From NCBI RefSeq assembly GCF_017976235.1, contig NZ_JACVHC010000009.1, positions 1 to 64,000 on the forward strand: 64,000 nt of DNA. Direction: 5' to 3'. The notes beneath the pieces were generated by a model. It was given only the letters and a program-made list of their open reading frames with translations, did not search any database and had not been told where the DNA came from. The DNA is from Pseudomonas anatoliensis. GTDB lineage: Bacteria; Pseudomonadota; Gammaproteobacteria; Pseudomonadales; Pseudomonadaceae. Within the stretch, counting starts at the first letter, position 1, and the number at the start of each line of letters is the position of its first letter. Shown here in pieces: positions 51,511-60,251 of this stretch. The position numbers and the translations under genes are program-made.

Positions 51511-51550
51511 TGAATGTGATCGATCATTCCCGCGCAGGGTTTGGCAGCAA

Positions 51551-53359
51551 TCAGTCTTTGCGCGATTCTTCTTCAAGTTGATCCGACTCAAACAAACGCG
51601 CCAGTTCCGCCCGGGCTTCCTGGGCGGTTTGCAGGACTTTGGCTGCGTCGTCGTACACCGCGTGTTGCGCCTCCAGCACCTGTTCGTCGTGGTGCTTGAA
51701 GCGTTTGATCCGCGCATCGGCCTGGGCCTGGGTCAGCCCGAGGCCAACCAGTGTGCGCCGGCTCATTTCCAGACTTGAATAGTACGTCTCTCGAATCGCC
51801 TCGGCGCCAACATCGACCAAGCGGTGAACGTGCTGACGGTTACGGGCCCGGGCGATGATCTTCATGTGCGGGTAGAGCTTGCGCACCACCTCGGCGGTCT
51901 TGATATTCGTCTCCGGATCATCCGTGGCGATGACAAAATATTCTGCCTCGCCGACCTTGGCTGCATGCAGAATTTCCGGGCGCATCGGGTCGCCATAGAA
52001 GACCGGCACACCACCGAAACTGCGCGACAGTTCGATGGTTTCGACCGAGGTGTCGAGGGCGACAAACTTGATGTTCTGCGCCCGCAGAATCCGCGCAACG
52101 ATCTGACCCATCCGGCCCATGCCGGCGATCACCACGCGCGGGGTATCCGTGTCGATGTCGCGGAATTTCTCGGGTACTTCCACCGGTTGCACTTTTGGGC
52201 TGACCAGCCTTGCGCAGAGCAACAGTAACAACGGCGTCACCGCCATCGACAGGGTGATGGTCAGCACCAGCAGGTCATACAGCCGCGGCTCGAACAGCCC
52301 CTGATCGCGCCCGATCTTGAACACCACAAACGCAAACTCACCCCCCGCCGCGAGCACGATGCCGAGGCGAATCGCACTGACCTTGTTCAAGCCACCGGCC
52401 AAACGTCCCACCACAAACAGCAACGGCAGCTTCAAACCGATCAACAACAGCGTCAGCCCCAGCACGGTAATCGGCGCGCTGAGCAACAGACTCAGATTGG
52501 CACCCATGCCGACGCTGATGAAAAACAATCCGAGCAGCAGGCCCTTGAACGGTTCGATCTGCGCTTCAAGTTCATGGCGATATTCAGAATCGGCCAGCAA
52601 CAAACCGGCAAGAAACGCCCCCAGCGCCATCGACACACCGACCAGATCCATCAGCCACGCCGTGCCGATCACCACCAGCAACGCAGTAGCGGTAGAGACT
52701 TCCGGCAGACCGGTTTTCGCCACCACGCGAAACACCGGCCGCAACAGATAACGCCCGCCGATCACCACCACGGCAATAACGCCGAGCACCTGCAGGCTGT
52801 GCCGTATATCGTCGGCAGTGCTGGTGTGATGATCGACACCGGCAAGCATCGGCACCAGCGCGATCAACGGGATCGCGGCGATGTCCTGGAACAGCAGAAT
52901 GGCAAACGCCAGGCGCCCGTGGGGGCTGGTCAGCTCCTTGCGCTCGGCAAGGCTTTGCAGGCCGAACGCGGTGGACGACAGCGCCAGACCGAGGCCCAGC
53001 ACAATCGCGCTGTTCAGCGGCTGGCCGAAGACCGACAACGCCAAAACGCCGATCACCGACGCGGTCAGCAGCACCTGCGCCAGACCGACACCAAACACCG
53101 ATTTACGCATCACCCACAACCGTCGCGGCGACAGCTCAAGGCCAATGATGAACAACAGCAACACCACGCCCAGCTCAGAAATATGCGCCACGCTCTGCGG
53201 ATTGCCGATCAGGCCCAGTACTGACGGGCCGATGATCACCCCGGCAAACAGATAACCAATCACCGCGCCCAATTGCAGACGTTTGGCCAGAGGCACGGTG
53301 AGCACCGCCGCGAGCAGAAAAACAACAGCGGCTTGCAACAAATTGCCTTCATGGGGCAT
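51551..53359 (-). CDS. Kef-type monovalent cation:proton antiporter (CPA2) with RCK domain
   Basis: 602 aa. N-terminal 12-13 membrane segments (LQLGAVIGYLFAGVIIGP, LLLFIIGLELSPRRLW, LSSTAFGLQSL, AFAILLFQDIAAIPL) of the KefB/KefC type, then a TrkA-N/RCK domain from about 405 (VVIAGMGRMGQIVARILRAQNIKFVALD). It exports K+ or Na+ against H+. The SGIFASQ-type glutathione-gating residues of KefC cannot be confirmed. The quinone reductase at 37656 is not adjacent, so it lacks a neighbouring KefF/G. Confidence 0.88.
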   Translation of the reverse strand: MPHEGNLLQAAVVFLLAAVLTVPLAKRLQLGAVIGYLFAGVIIGPSVLGLIGNPQSVAHISELGVVLLLFIIGLELSPRRLWVMRKSVFGVGLAQVLLTASVIGVLALSVFGQPLNSAIVLGLGLALSSTAFGLQSLAERKELTSPHGRLAFAILLFQDIAAIPLIALVPMLAGVDHHTSTADDIRHSLQVLGVIAVVVIGGRYLLRPVFRVVAKTGLPEVSTATALLVVIGTAWLMDLVGVSMALGAFLAGLLLADSEYRHELEAQIEPFKGLLLGLFFISVGMGANLSLLLSAPITVLGLTLLLIGLKLPLLFVVGRLAGGLNKVSAIRLGIVLAAGGEFAFVVFKIGRDQGLFEPRLYDLLVLTITLSMAVTPLLLLLCARLVSPKVQPVEVPEKFRDIDTDTPRVVIAGMGRMGQIVARILRAQNIKFVALDTSVETIELSRSFGGVPVFYGDPMRPEILHAAKVGEAEYFVIATDDPETNIKTAEVVRKLYPHMKIIARARNRQHVHRLVDVGAEAIRETYYSSLEMSRRTLVGLGLTQAQADARIKRFKHHDEQVLEAQHAVYDDAAKVLQTAQEARAELARLFESDQLEEESRKD

Positions 53360-53459
53360 GGGTTTACTCCTGACAACGGCACGGCGGGGGCGACAAGGAT
53401 AAGGGTTGAACCCACCTCAAACCAAATCCCCCTGATTCGGGTGTTCAACACAATCCCCG

Positions 53460-53544
53460 TGTAGGAGCTGCCGAAGGCTGCGATCTTTTGATCTTGCTTT
53501 TTTAAAACAGAATCAAAAGATCGCAGCCTTCGGCAGCTCCTACA
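53460..53544. repeat. REPIN-type inverted repeat, TGTAGGAGCTGCCG family
   Basis: It lies between the antiporter and the divergent LysR gene. Confidence 0.85.
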
Positions 53545-53560
53545 TGGGGCGATTCAGATC

Positions 53561-53587
53561 TGTAACATATTGCATCAATTGGTTACA
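53561..53587. promoter_or_regulatory. 27-bp interrupted dyad before the LysR gene
   Basis: TGTAAC-AT-ATTG-CAT-CAAT-TG-GTTACA: outer and inner arms share one centre (53574). It ends 37 nt before the LysR start codon and is a good candidate autoregulatory LysR site. Confidence 0.6.
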
Positions 53588-53623
53588 TTTATAACCCAAG
53601 CGAATCAATCCCCGAGTCCCGCC

Positions 53624-54538
53624 ATGGCCATCAACTTCGACCTCAACGACCTGCAAGCCTTTCGGGCGGTCGTTGAGCAGGGCAGTTTCCGCAAGGCCGC
53701 CGACACCGTGCGCCTCTCGCAACCGGCCTTGAGCCGACGCATCGAGAAGCTTGAAGACGCTCTCGGCGTGAAACTGTTCGAGCGCACCACGCGCAAAGTC
53801 AGCCTGACCCAGGCCGGGCGCGGTTTCATGCCGAGTGTCGAACGTTTGCTGGATGATCTGGACGTTGCACTGCTGGGCATCAGCGAAGTCGCCTCGACCC
53901 GACTGGGCCACGTCACCGTCGCTTGCGTGCCGTCTGCCGCGTACTACTTCATGCCGCGTGTGGTTGCGCGCTATCACCAGCAGTTTCCGCGAATCAGGAT
54001 CAAAGTCCTCGACTCCAGCGCCCACGATGTACTAAGCGCCGTGGTCAATGGCGAGGCCGATTTCGGTTTGAGTTTTATGGGCACGCAGGATGCCAAAGTC
54101 GACTTCGAACCGCTTGTGCAGGAGTGCTATGTCGTGGCGTGCCGTCGCGATCACCCGTTGGCCGGGCGCAACAGTGTGACGTGGGACGAGTTCTACCAGC
54201 AGGATTACATCTCGCTGGACAAGACTTCCGGCAATCGGTTTTTACTCGATCAGGCCTTGAGCAGCGTGGTGCCGCAGCGTCAGAGCATCTGCGAAACGCG
54301 GCATGTGACGACGATGATTGGTCTGGTGGAGGCAGGGTTGGGCGTAGCGGCGGTGCCGTTGATGGCGATGCCGGGGCCGGATCATCCGATCCTGACGCGG
54401 ATACCGCTGACGGATCCGCAAGTGATACGCAGCGTTGGCATCATCAAGCGCCGGGATCGCACGCTGACCCCGGCGGCACTGGAACTGGAGCGGCTGGTGG
54501 TGGAAATGAAAGTCCAGCCGCCGATTATCAACGCTTGA
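53624..54538 (+). CDS. LysR-family regulator
   Basis: 304 aa. HTH MAINFDLNDLQAFRAVVEQGSFRKAADTVRLSQPALSRRIEKLEDALGVKLFER (1-54), with a PBP2-like effector domain. Start ATG 53624 agrees with the family; an upstream in-frame start at 53570 overlaps the dyad. Its 3' end overlaps the convergent binding-protein gene by 11 nt, so the two mRNAs are antisense at their ends. Likely regulator of the adjacent transporter genes. Confidence 0.87.
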   Translation: MAINFDLNDLQAFRAVVEQGSFRKAADTVRLSQPALSRRIEKLEDALGVKLFERTTRKVSLTQAGRGFMPSVERLLDDLDVALLGISEVASTRLGHVTVACVPSAAYYFMPRVVARYHQQFPRIRIKVLDSSAHDVLSAVVNGEADFGLSFMGTQDAKVDFEPLVQECYVVACRRDHPLAGRNSVTWDEFYQQDYISLDKTSGNRFLLDQALSSVVPQRQSICETRHVTTMIGLVEAGLGVAAVPLMAMPGPDHPILTRIPLTDPQVIRSVGIIKRRDRTLTPAALELERLVVEMKVQPPIINA

Positions 54539-55295
54539 CCGAATCCAGCCCGGTCGCCTGCACGTCAGCCTGTGCGGCCGGCGCAGCGAGGTAGGCGAGC
54601 AGTGCTTTGGCCTCGGCGGGATGTTGCGCGTTGACCGGAATACCCGCAGCGAAACGCGTCACCGATTGCACCGACTCTGGAATCTTCGCCACGAAATTCA
54701 CCCCCGGCACCGGCAGCAATTCGCTGACCTGCTGGAAGCCCAGTTGATAATCCCCCGTGGCAACCACCGAGCCCACGGGGATTTTCGCGATCATCTTCGC
54801 CTTCGGTTTCAACTGATCTTCGATGCCGAGTTTCTTGAACAACTGCTGCTCGATGTACACGCCGCTGGCGCTGTCGGAGTACGCCACCGATTGCGCGTCA
54901 AGCAGGGTTTTCTTCAGGCTCTCGACGTTGCTGATGTCCGGTTTCGGCGCGCCAGCGCGAACCACCATACCGATCCGCGAGTCCGCCAGTTCTACCCGCG
55001 ACGCCGGGTCGACCTTGCCTTGTTTGATCAATTCGTCGAGGGCGTAGCCGACCATGATCACCACGTCGGCATGCTCGCCACGCGCGAGGCGATTGGGGAT
55101 AGCCTCTGGCGCCTTGCCCATCGATGGGCCGAACTGGGTGTCGAGGGTGTTGCCGGTGGCGGTGGCGAATTTCGGGCCGAGGATTTTATAGGCCGCCGTG
55201 AAGCCGCCCGAGGTCATCACGTTTACCTGTTCGGCGTGCACCAGGGCGCTGAAAGCGAGGAGGGCGAGGGCGCCCAGATTCAACAGTTTTTTCAT
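54528..55295 (-). CDS. Periplasmic substrate-binding protein, ModA/PBP2-like
   Basis: 255 aa. Signal peptide MKKLLNLGALALLAFSALVHA (cleavage before EQV). The mature protein follows the ModA pattern: VNVMTSGGFTAAYKILGPKF, ARGEHADVVIMVGYALDELIKQGKV, SASGVYIEQQLFKKLGI. No ABC permease or ATPase gene is adjacent; the partner is an MFS carrier 12 nt upstream in the operon. The ligand is probably an organic anion rather than molybdate, by context. Confidence 0.82.
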   Translation of the reverse strand: MKKLLNLGALALLAFSALVHAEQVNVMTSGGFTAAYKILGPKFATATGNTLDTQFGPSMGKAPEAIPNRLARGEHADVVIMVGYALDELIKQGKVDPASRVELADSRIGMVVRAGAPKPDISNVESLKKTLLDAQSVAYSDSASGVYIEQQLFKKLGIEDQLKPKAKMIAKIPVGSVVATGDYQLGFQQVSELLPVPGVNFVAKIPESVQSVTRFAAGIPVNAQHPAEAKALLAYLAAPAAQADVQATGLDSVKR

Positions 55296-55307
55296 GGTGA
55301 TGGTTCC

Positions 55308-56600
55308 TTATGCAGTAGCCGGTTGCAGACGGCCGCCCGCGCGGCGATAGAGGTAAAGCGTGGCGAGCAACGCGCACAGCGCGCCGATGCTCATCCAGTA
55401 CCCCGGCGCGGCTTTGTCGCCGGTGTATTGGATCAAGAAGGTCGACATCGCCGGCGTGAAACCGCCGAAAATCGCTGTGGCCAGGCTGTAGGCGAGGGAG
55501 AAACCGGCGACGCGTACTTCCACCGGCATGATCTCGGTGAGCGCCGGAATCATCGCGCCGTTGTACAAACCGTAAATAAACGACAGCCACAACAGCGACA
55601 GCAGCATGTGGCTGAAACTCGGTGATTGCACCAGGTACGAAAGCGCCGGATAGGTCGTGGCCAAGGCCAGCAGCGACATCGCGATCAATACCGGGCGGCG
55701 ACCGATACGGTCGGACAACATGCCGCCGATCGGCAGCCAGAAGAAGTTCGACACACCGACCAACAGCGTGACCAGCAACGCATCGGACGTGCTCAGATGC
55801 AGCACGGTTTTGCCGAAGGTCGGCGCGTACACGGTGATCAGGTAAAACGCGGTGGTGGTCAGGGCGACCATCAGCATCCCGCCGAGCACCACGCCCCAGT
55901 TCTGGCCGAGGGTGCGGAACACTTCGCCCATGCTCGGGCGGTGCTTGCGCGCAGCGAACTCTTCGGTTTCCGCCAGATTACGCCGCAGGAAAAAGATGAA
56001 CGGGACGATCATGCAGCCGATGAAAAACGGAATCCGCCAGCCCCAATCGGCAACCACGTCCGGCGCCATCCACGCGTTCAGCGCGTAACCCAAGGCAGCT
56101 GCGACGATGATCGCCACTTGCTGACTGGCTGACTGCCACGCGGTGAAAAAACCTTTGCGGCCCGGTGTGGCGATCTCGGAGAGATACACCGACACGCCAC
56201 CCAGTTCCGCACCGGCCGAGAAGCCCTGCAACAGCCGCCCGATCAATACCAGCGCCGGGGCGAACAGGCCGATGGTTTCGTAACCGGGCACCAATACAAT
56301 CAATATCGTGCCGCTGGCCATGATCGACAGGGTGACGATCAAACCTTTGCGCCGACCGACATCATCGATGTAGGCGCCAAGCACAATGGCCCCCAGCGGA
56401 CGCATCAGGAAGCCTGCGCCGAACACTGCAAAGGTCATCATCAGGGAGGCGAATTCACTGCTCGCCGGAAAGAACACCGCCGCGATCTGGGTGGCGTAGA
56501 AGCCGAACAGAAAGAAGTCGAACTGTTCGAGGAAGTTACCCGAGGTTACTCGGAAAATGGCACCGGCTCGTGAGCCGCCTTGTGGGATTGAGGCTGTCAT
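55308..56600 (-). CDS. MFS carrier, citrate/tricarballylate:proton symporter type
   Basis: 430 aa, 12 membrane segments. Family marks: GNFLEQFDFFLFGFYATQIAAVFFP, GAGFLMRPLGAIVLGAYIDDVGRRKGL (MFS loop 2-3 motif), GRLLQGFSAGAELGGVSVYLSEIATPGRKGF, and AIFGGFTPAMSTFLIQYTGDKAAPG. The closest known group is CitA/TcuC tri- and dicarboxylate symporters. Start ATG 56600 was chosen over a frame 45 codons longer that has no family match. First gene of a two-gene operon with the ModA-like protein. Confidence 0.86.
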   Translation of the reverse strand: MTASIPQGGSRAGAIFRVTSGNFLEQFDFFLFGFYATQIAAVFFPASSEFASLMMTFAVFGAGFLMRPLGAIVLGAYIDDVGRRKGLIVTLSIMASGTILIVLVPGYETIGLFAPALVLIGRLLQGFSAGAELGGVSVYLSEIATPGRKGFFTAWQSASQQVAIIVAAALGYALNAWMAPDVVADWGWRIPFFIGCMIVPFIFFLRRNLAETEEFAARKHRPSMGEVFRTLGQNWGVVLGGMLMVALTTTAFYLITVYAPTFGKTVLHLSTSDALLVTLLVGVSNFFWLPIGGMLSDRIGRRPVLIAMSLLALATTYPALSYLVQSPSFSHMLLSLLWLSFIYGLYNGAMIPALTEIMPVEVRVAGFSLAYSLATAIFGGFTPAMSTFLIQYTGDKAAPGYWMSIGALCALLATLYLYRRAGGRLQPATA

Positions 56601-57379
56601 AGAAAAAACTCCACCGCTTTTATGACGTGCGCTACGGGGAGGCGGCGCACGGTTTTTATTGAGGCGGATGGTGGCGCAGATGTAACAATCTGTTAATTGC
56701 ATTGTTGGTATGGATTGATGTTGAAAGTGGATCAATGCTGATCGGTTCTAGGCATGCACCTTTGTGCCTGAGAACAACACAAAATTTGTGGGAGCTGGCT
56801 TGCCAGCGATGACGACCTCTGGGCCGACCATGCTCTGGGTTGTTTTGGGTGAATATCCGGTTTTTTGGTGATGGCGACTTAGGGTTCCGCCCTTACGGCG
56901 GGTCACTTTTGGCAAACGCCCCAAAAGTAACCAAAAGGTCTGTGCCCTGACGTCCGGCCCGCTCGCTAGAGCTCGGGGTTCCTTCGCTCCGGAATCCATC
57001 CGGGGCATCGATTCCGGTTTGCTTCGCTGCACCTCCTTTCGATGTTCTCCCCGGATGAATCCCTGCACTCAGCCTCCCGACGGGCCTTCCAGATCAAGAG
57101 CTGCACTCGAGCTAACGCTCATTGTGTTGAGTGGTGAGAAGCGAGGGCGGTGGGGGTTGTGTTTTTGTTTTTCTGTGGGAGCTAGCCTGCTGGCGATGGT
57201 GGCCTGTCAGCCGACCTGTGTCTGTCAGGTGTACTCAAATCCCTGTGGGAGCTGGCTTGCCAGCGATGACGACCTGTGTAACGAAAGAAATCCCCCAGCC
57301 AGTCCAAACAAAAAACAAGGAATGATTTCGCCGCCGCGCAGTCGGAGTTCAGGTAGTACATATCTCTGGAGGTTCACCG
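56601..57379. other. 779-nt intergenic repeat region
   Basis: From left to right: promoter side of the MFS gene with an AACAAT-N11-ATTGTT dyad (56684-56706), REP half-elements at 56787-56818, 57174-57203 and 57244-57275, and a 250-nt dispersed Pseudomonas-type repeat at 56865-57110. Short open frames here, including a 106-residue one on the minus strand, are repeat translations and not supported as genes. Confidence 0.6.
56865..57110. repeat. Dispersed intergenic element (TTCCGCCCTTACGGCGGGTC type)
   Basis: Contains short hairpins such as CCGCCC-TTAC-GGCGGG and TTTTGG-CAAACG-CCCCAAAA and GC-rich inverted motifs. I recall it as a recurring intergenic sequence of fluorescent pseudomonads; that is not verified here. 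No start codon/ribosome site pair makes a credible gene. Confidence 0.5.
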
Positions 57380-57688
57380 ATGAACAGCAAAACCCTAATC
57401 GCCAGCCTGGCCCTGGTCGCCGGCATTGCCGGGATCAGCCCGATTGTTCAAGCGGCGCAAACCTCGAACGACCCCTCCGTCCAGTCCCCCGTCAGCGATC
57501 GTGAACTAAAGATCAACGACCGCGCGCCAGACGTTTATCAACGCAGCGACAAAGCCTTGAAAAACTGGAAAGCGAAAGGTTTGAAAGCACCGGTTGAGCA
57601 AGCGCAGTGGGTGCAGATCAATGATCAGTACGTGATGGTGATGATCACCAACGGGACGATTGTCGAGATGCAGCCGGTAGAGCGTTAA
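57380..57688 (+). CDS. RcnB-family periplasmic protein
   Basis: 102 aa. Signal peptide (MNSKTLIASLALVAGIAGISPIVQA, cut before AQT), then a linker and an RcnB-like domain NDRAPDVYQRSDKALKNWKAKGLKAPVEQAQWVQINDQYVMVMI at the C-terminus. RcnB in E. coli modulates Ni/Co export; other family members have no known role. CTGGAGG is 9 nt upstream of the ATG. Confidence 0.75.
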   Translation: MNSKTLIASLALVAGIAGISPIVQAAQTSNDPSVQSPVSDRELKINDRAPDVYQRSDKALKNWKAKGLKAPVEQAQWVQINDQYVMVMITNGTIVEMQPVER

Positions 57689-57791
57689 GCCATTCGGTAA
57701 CAATTGGCCAAGGAAGGCAGATTGCAATCGAGCACCGTTCGGGTAAAAAACCTGGGGGTGTTTCGAGTGACTGGAAGTCAGGAGCAGTGAG

Positions 57792-58262
57792 TTGGACAAG
57801 AAACCTCTTTATCGGAAAGAAAACACCCGTACTTGGGGGGTGCGTCGCAATGCGTTAGTCGCTCAATACCGCGATCAGCGTAATACCAAGAGCGAAAATC
57901 GCAGCGACGCCGTACGTGGTTCGATGCATGCAGGCAAACGCTACGGCATGGATTACACACCCTTGTTTCGCTTTCTTTTGTCTCGTGTTGGCGGTAACTG
58001 GGACGAGATTTTCAGCGAAGCGGTGTCGCGTCTGGATCGACCGGAGCCCGTATTCTGGATGGTCGCCATCTATGAGGAGGATCGCGAGGAAGTCGTACGA
58101 TTGGGCGAGTCGAGTTACTTCAATGGTTTGTACGTCGATCAGCAAAAGCGCCTTCAAATTGTCAATCCGGCATTGAAAGCTGAGGACATGGCGCCGCGCT
58201 GTCAGTGCTGTACGCACACCTTTAACGGTGTGGTTTTTGGCCGGCGATTTGGGACTGACTGA
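57792..58262 (+). CDS. Conserved protein of unknown function (KPLYRK family)
   Basis: 156 aa from a TTG start (AGGAG 8 nt upstream). It opens DKKPLYRKENTRTWGVRRN, has SMHAGKRYGMDYTPLFRFLLSRVGGNWDEIFSEAVSRL (about 44-82), VFWMVA and GESSYFNGLYVD, and ends in a CxCC-containing stretch (PRCQCCTHTFNG) that could bind metal. Related proteins are widespread in proteobacteria by recollection; no function known to me. No signal peptide. Confidence 0.7.
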   Translation: MDKKPLYRKENTRTWGVRRNALVAQYRDQRNTKSENRSDAVRGSMHAGKRYGMDYTPLFRFLLSRVGGNWDEIFSEAVSRLDRPEPVFWMVAIYEEDREEVVRLGESSYFNGLYVDQQKRLQIVNPALKAEDMAPRCQCCTHTFNGVVFGRRFGTD

Positions 58263-58337
58263 TTTCGTCAGGTGTTGGAATCCGTTTGAAACCGCGATTG
58301 GACCCATATCCTTGCGCTGAACTTTGTAGAATCTTGC

Positions 58338-58649
58338 TTACAACAACTGCCCCTTGTCCCAAAGATGCACCAGATCCCCCGGTGCCTGATCCTCCGGCAC
58401 TTTCAGCACCATTTCCCCTGACCGGTAGCGCACTTCTATCTGATAGAAGCGCTGGTCACCGCGTCCGGTTTCAACGCTATCGAACGGCAGACACCCCTCC
58501 AGCACCGAACAGATGCGGCTGCGTTCGCTTATGTCGCATTGCGCAAATTCGATTTCACGCGGGCGGCTCAGGCTATGAATGGCCGCCACGCCACCCTGGC
58601 GTGATACCCGCACCACGGAATCGTCACCCAACTCGGGCAGAATTTTCAT
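58338..58649 (-). CDS. Emfourin-like protealysin inhibitor
   Basis: 103 aa. MKILPELGDDSVVRVSRQGGVAAIHSLSRPREIEF and FDSVETGRGDQRFYQIEVRYRSGEMVLKVPEDQAPGDLVHLWD fit the emfourin family, small cytoplasmic inhibitors of M4 peptidases encoded beside protealysin. The start overlaps the protease stop by ATGA, so the inhibitor is made with the protease. Confidence 0.85.
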   Translation of the reverse strand: MKILPELGDDSVVRVSRQGGVAAIHSLSRPREIEFAQCDISERSRICSVLEGCLPFDSVETGRGDQRFYQIEVRYRSGEMVLKVPEDQAPGDLVHLWDKGQLL

Positions 58650-59710
58650 ACAACCTCCACGACCAATTCGATACCGACCTGAGCCCAGGCCTCACGCACC
58701 GCAGTCACCTCTCTGGCACCGAAACGCTTGCCAGCGTTTTCGACCGTCAACCCGGCGAACGCCTCAAACGTTGCGTCCTGACTCAAGCGTTTGTCGCACA
58801 ACGTGTCGTACCAGATTCGTCCGGCCTTCTCCCAGGCGAAGCCGCCCAATGCCCGAGCCGCCAGATAGAACGCGCGGTTGGGAATCCCTGAGTTGATATG
58901 CACGCCACCATTGTCTTCAGTGGTAATGACGAACTTACGCATGTGATCCGGTTGCGGATCCTTGCCCAACAGCGGGTCGTCATACGCCGTGCCGGGATGC
59001 GACATCGAGCGCAGGCCCTGTCCGTGGATTTGCGGCATCAGCAGATCGGCGCCAATCAGCCAGTCAGCCTGCTCCGCTGTGTGGCTGAGCGAATATTGCT
59101 TGGTCAACACGCCGAACACATCCGACAGTGATTCGTTAAGTGCACCCGATTGGTTCGCGTAAATCAGACCGGCCTCGCTTTCCGTCACACCATGGGCCAG
59201 TTCGTGGGCGATGACGTCGAGCGAGCGGGTGAAACGCTGGAAAATTTCCCCATCACCGTCACCGAACACCATTTGAGCGCCATTCCAGAAGGCGTTTTCG
59301 TAGCCTTGGCCGTAATGCACGCTGCCGATCAGGGCAAACCCGTTGTTGTCGATCGAATCTCGACCTAACACCTTCCAGAAGAAATCATAGCTGGCGCCCA
59401 GCGCCTCATAAGCTTCATCGACCGCCGGATCGCCTGTCGCCGGCTGTCCTTCCACACGTACCTCAATCCCGGGCAGCAGCATTTTGTTTTGCGCATCATG
59501 CACACTGCGCTGAGCGATGCCGGGTTTGCTCGATGGAGCAAGAATGGCGCGAGTTTCCCGGCGCAAGGGCGCGCCGGGGTTGGGCAGCAGGCTGCGCACA
59601 TGATTGAGGGTGAGCATCGCCGCGGTGCGCTGCGGCTGCGAACCATGAGCGATGATGCGGTTGAGGATGTACGGCGGAATAAAACTGCGCAGCAAGTGTG
59701 AGTCGGTCAT
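58646..59710 (-). CDS. Protealysin-like M4 metallopeptidase
   Basis: 354 aa. The short protealysin-type propeptide IPPYILNRIIAHGSQPQRTAAM (residues 11-32) replaces the long thermolysin one. The zinc site is HELAHGVTE (His169, Glu170, His173) with Glu193 in NESLSDVFG; VHINSGIPNRAFYLAA holds the catalytic His region. There is no signal peptide, as in other protealysins, so it is likely kept inside or released non-classically. Cotranscribed with emfourin; divergent from the FKBP gene. Confidence 0.9.
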   Translation of the reverse strand: MTDSHLLRSFIPPYILNRIIAHGSQPQRTAAMLTLNHVRSLLPNPGAPLRRETRAILAPSSKPGIAQRSVHDAQNKMLLPGIEVRVEGQPATGDPAVDEAYEALGASYDFFWKVLGRDSIDNNGFALIGSVHYGQGYENAFWNGAQMVFGDGDGEIFQRFTRSLDVIAHELAHGVTESEAGLIYANQSGALNESLSDVFGVLTKQYSLSHTAEQADWLIGADLLMPQIHGQGLRSMSHPGTAYDDPLLGKDPQPDHMRKFVITTEDNGGVHINSGIPNRAFYLAARALGGFAWEKAGRIWYDTLCDKRLSQDATFEAFAGLTVENAGKRFGAREVTAVREAWAQVGIELVVEVV

Positions 59711-59853
59711 CAGAGCTTCCCTGGCTGAATACGATGTCGATACTTATGTGAGCAGCGCCGCGTGTTTCGGTTCCATGCATTGCCATCGGCATCGAATTCT
59801 GCGAAAAACGCCGTCCGCGCCCCCAACGGGCCATCCTTTCTGAGTGAAGCGCC

Positions 59854-60192
59854 ATGACCGACGAACTACAAATCATCGAGCTGCAACCGGGCGAGGGCAA
59901 AGCCGCCGTCAAAGGCGCGCTGATCACCACGCAATACACCGGCTGGCTGGAAGACGGCACCGAATTCGATTCTTCCTACAGCCGTGGCAAACCTTTCCAG
60001 TGCGTGATTGGCACTGGCCGCGTGATCAAGGGCTGGGATCAGGGCCTGATGGGCATGCAGGTGGGCGGTAAACGCAAACTGCAGGTGCCGGCGCATCTGG
60101 GGTATGGGGAACGGACCATGGGCAAAATTCCGCCGAATTCGAATCTGGTGTTCGAGATTGAGTTGTTGGAGGTTTTGACGCGGGAGGATTGA
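59854..60192 (+). CDS. FKBP-type peptidyl-prolyl isomerase
   Basis: 112 aa, a single FKBP domain: KGALITTQYTGWLEDGTEFDSSYSRGKPFQCVIGTGRVIKGWDQGLMGMQVGGKRKL and HLGYGERTMGKIPPNSNLVFEIELLEV. It has the standard active-site residues (Tyr, Phe, Asp, Trp) of FKBP12-like proteins and no signal peptide, so it is cytoplasmic. Confidence 0.92.
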   Translation: MTDELQIIELQPGEGKAAVKGALITTQYTGWLEDGTEFDSSYSRGKPFQCVIGTGRVIKGWDQGLMGMQVGGKRKLQVPAHLGYGERTMGKIPPNSNLVFEIELLEVLTRED

Positions 60193-60251
60193 GGTTGTGG
60201 GCGCTGATTTGGGTGAGGTTCGTTACTTCATCCAAATACCATCTGTGTTGA

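Noticed and set aside
54528..55295. Molybdate uptake gene modA
   Set aside because: No modB or modC adjacent; the operon partner is an MFS carboxylate carrier, so molybdate is unlikely.
56748..57068. 106-residue frame on the minus strand in the repeat region
   Set aside because: It is a translation of the dispersed element and a REP; such frames recur in databases as spurious proteins.
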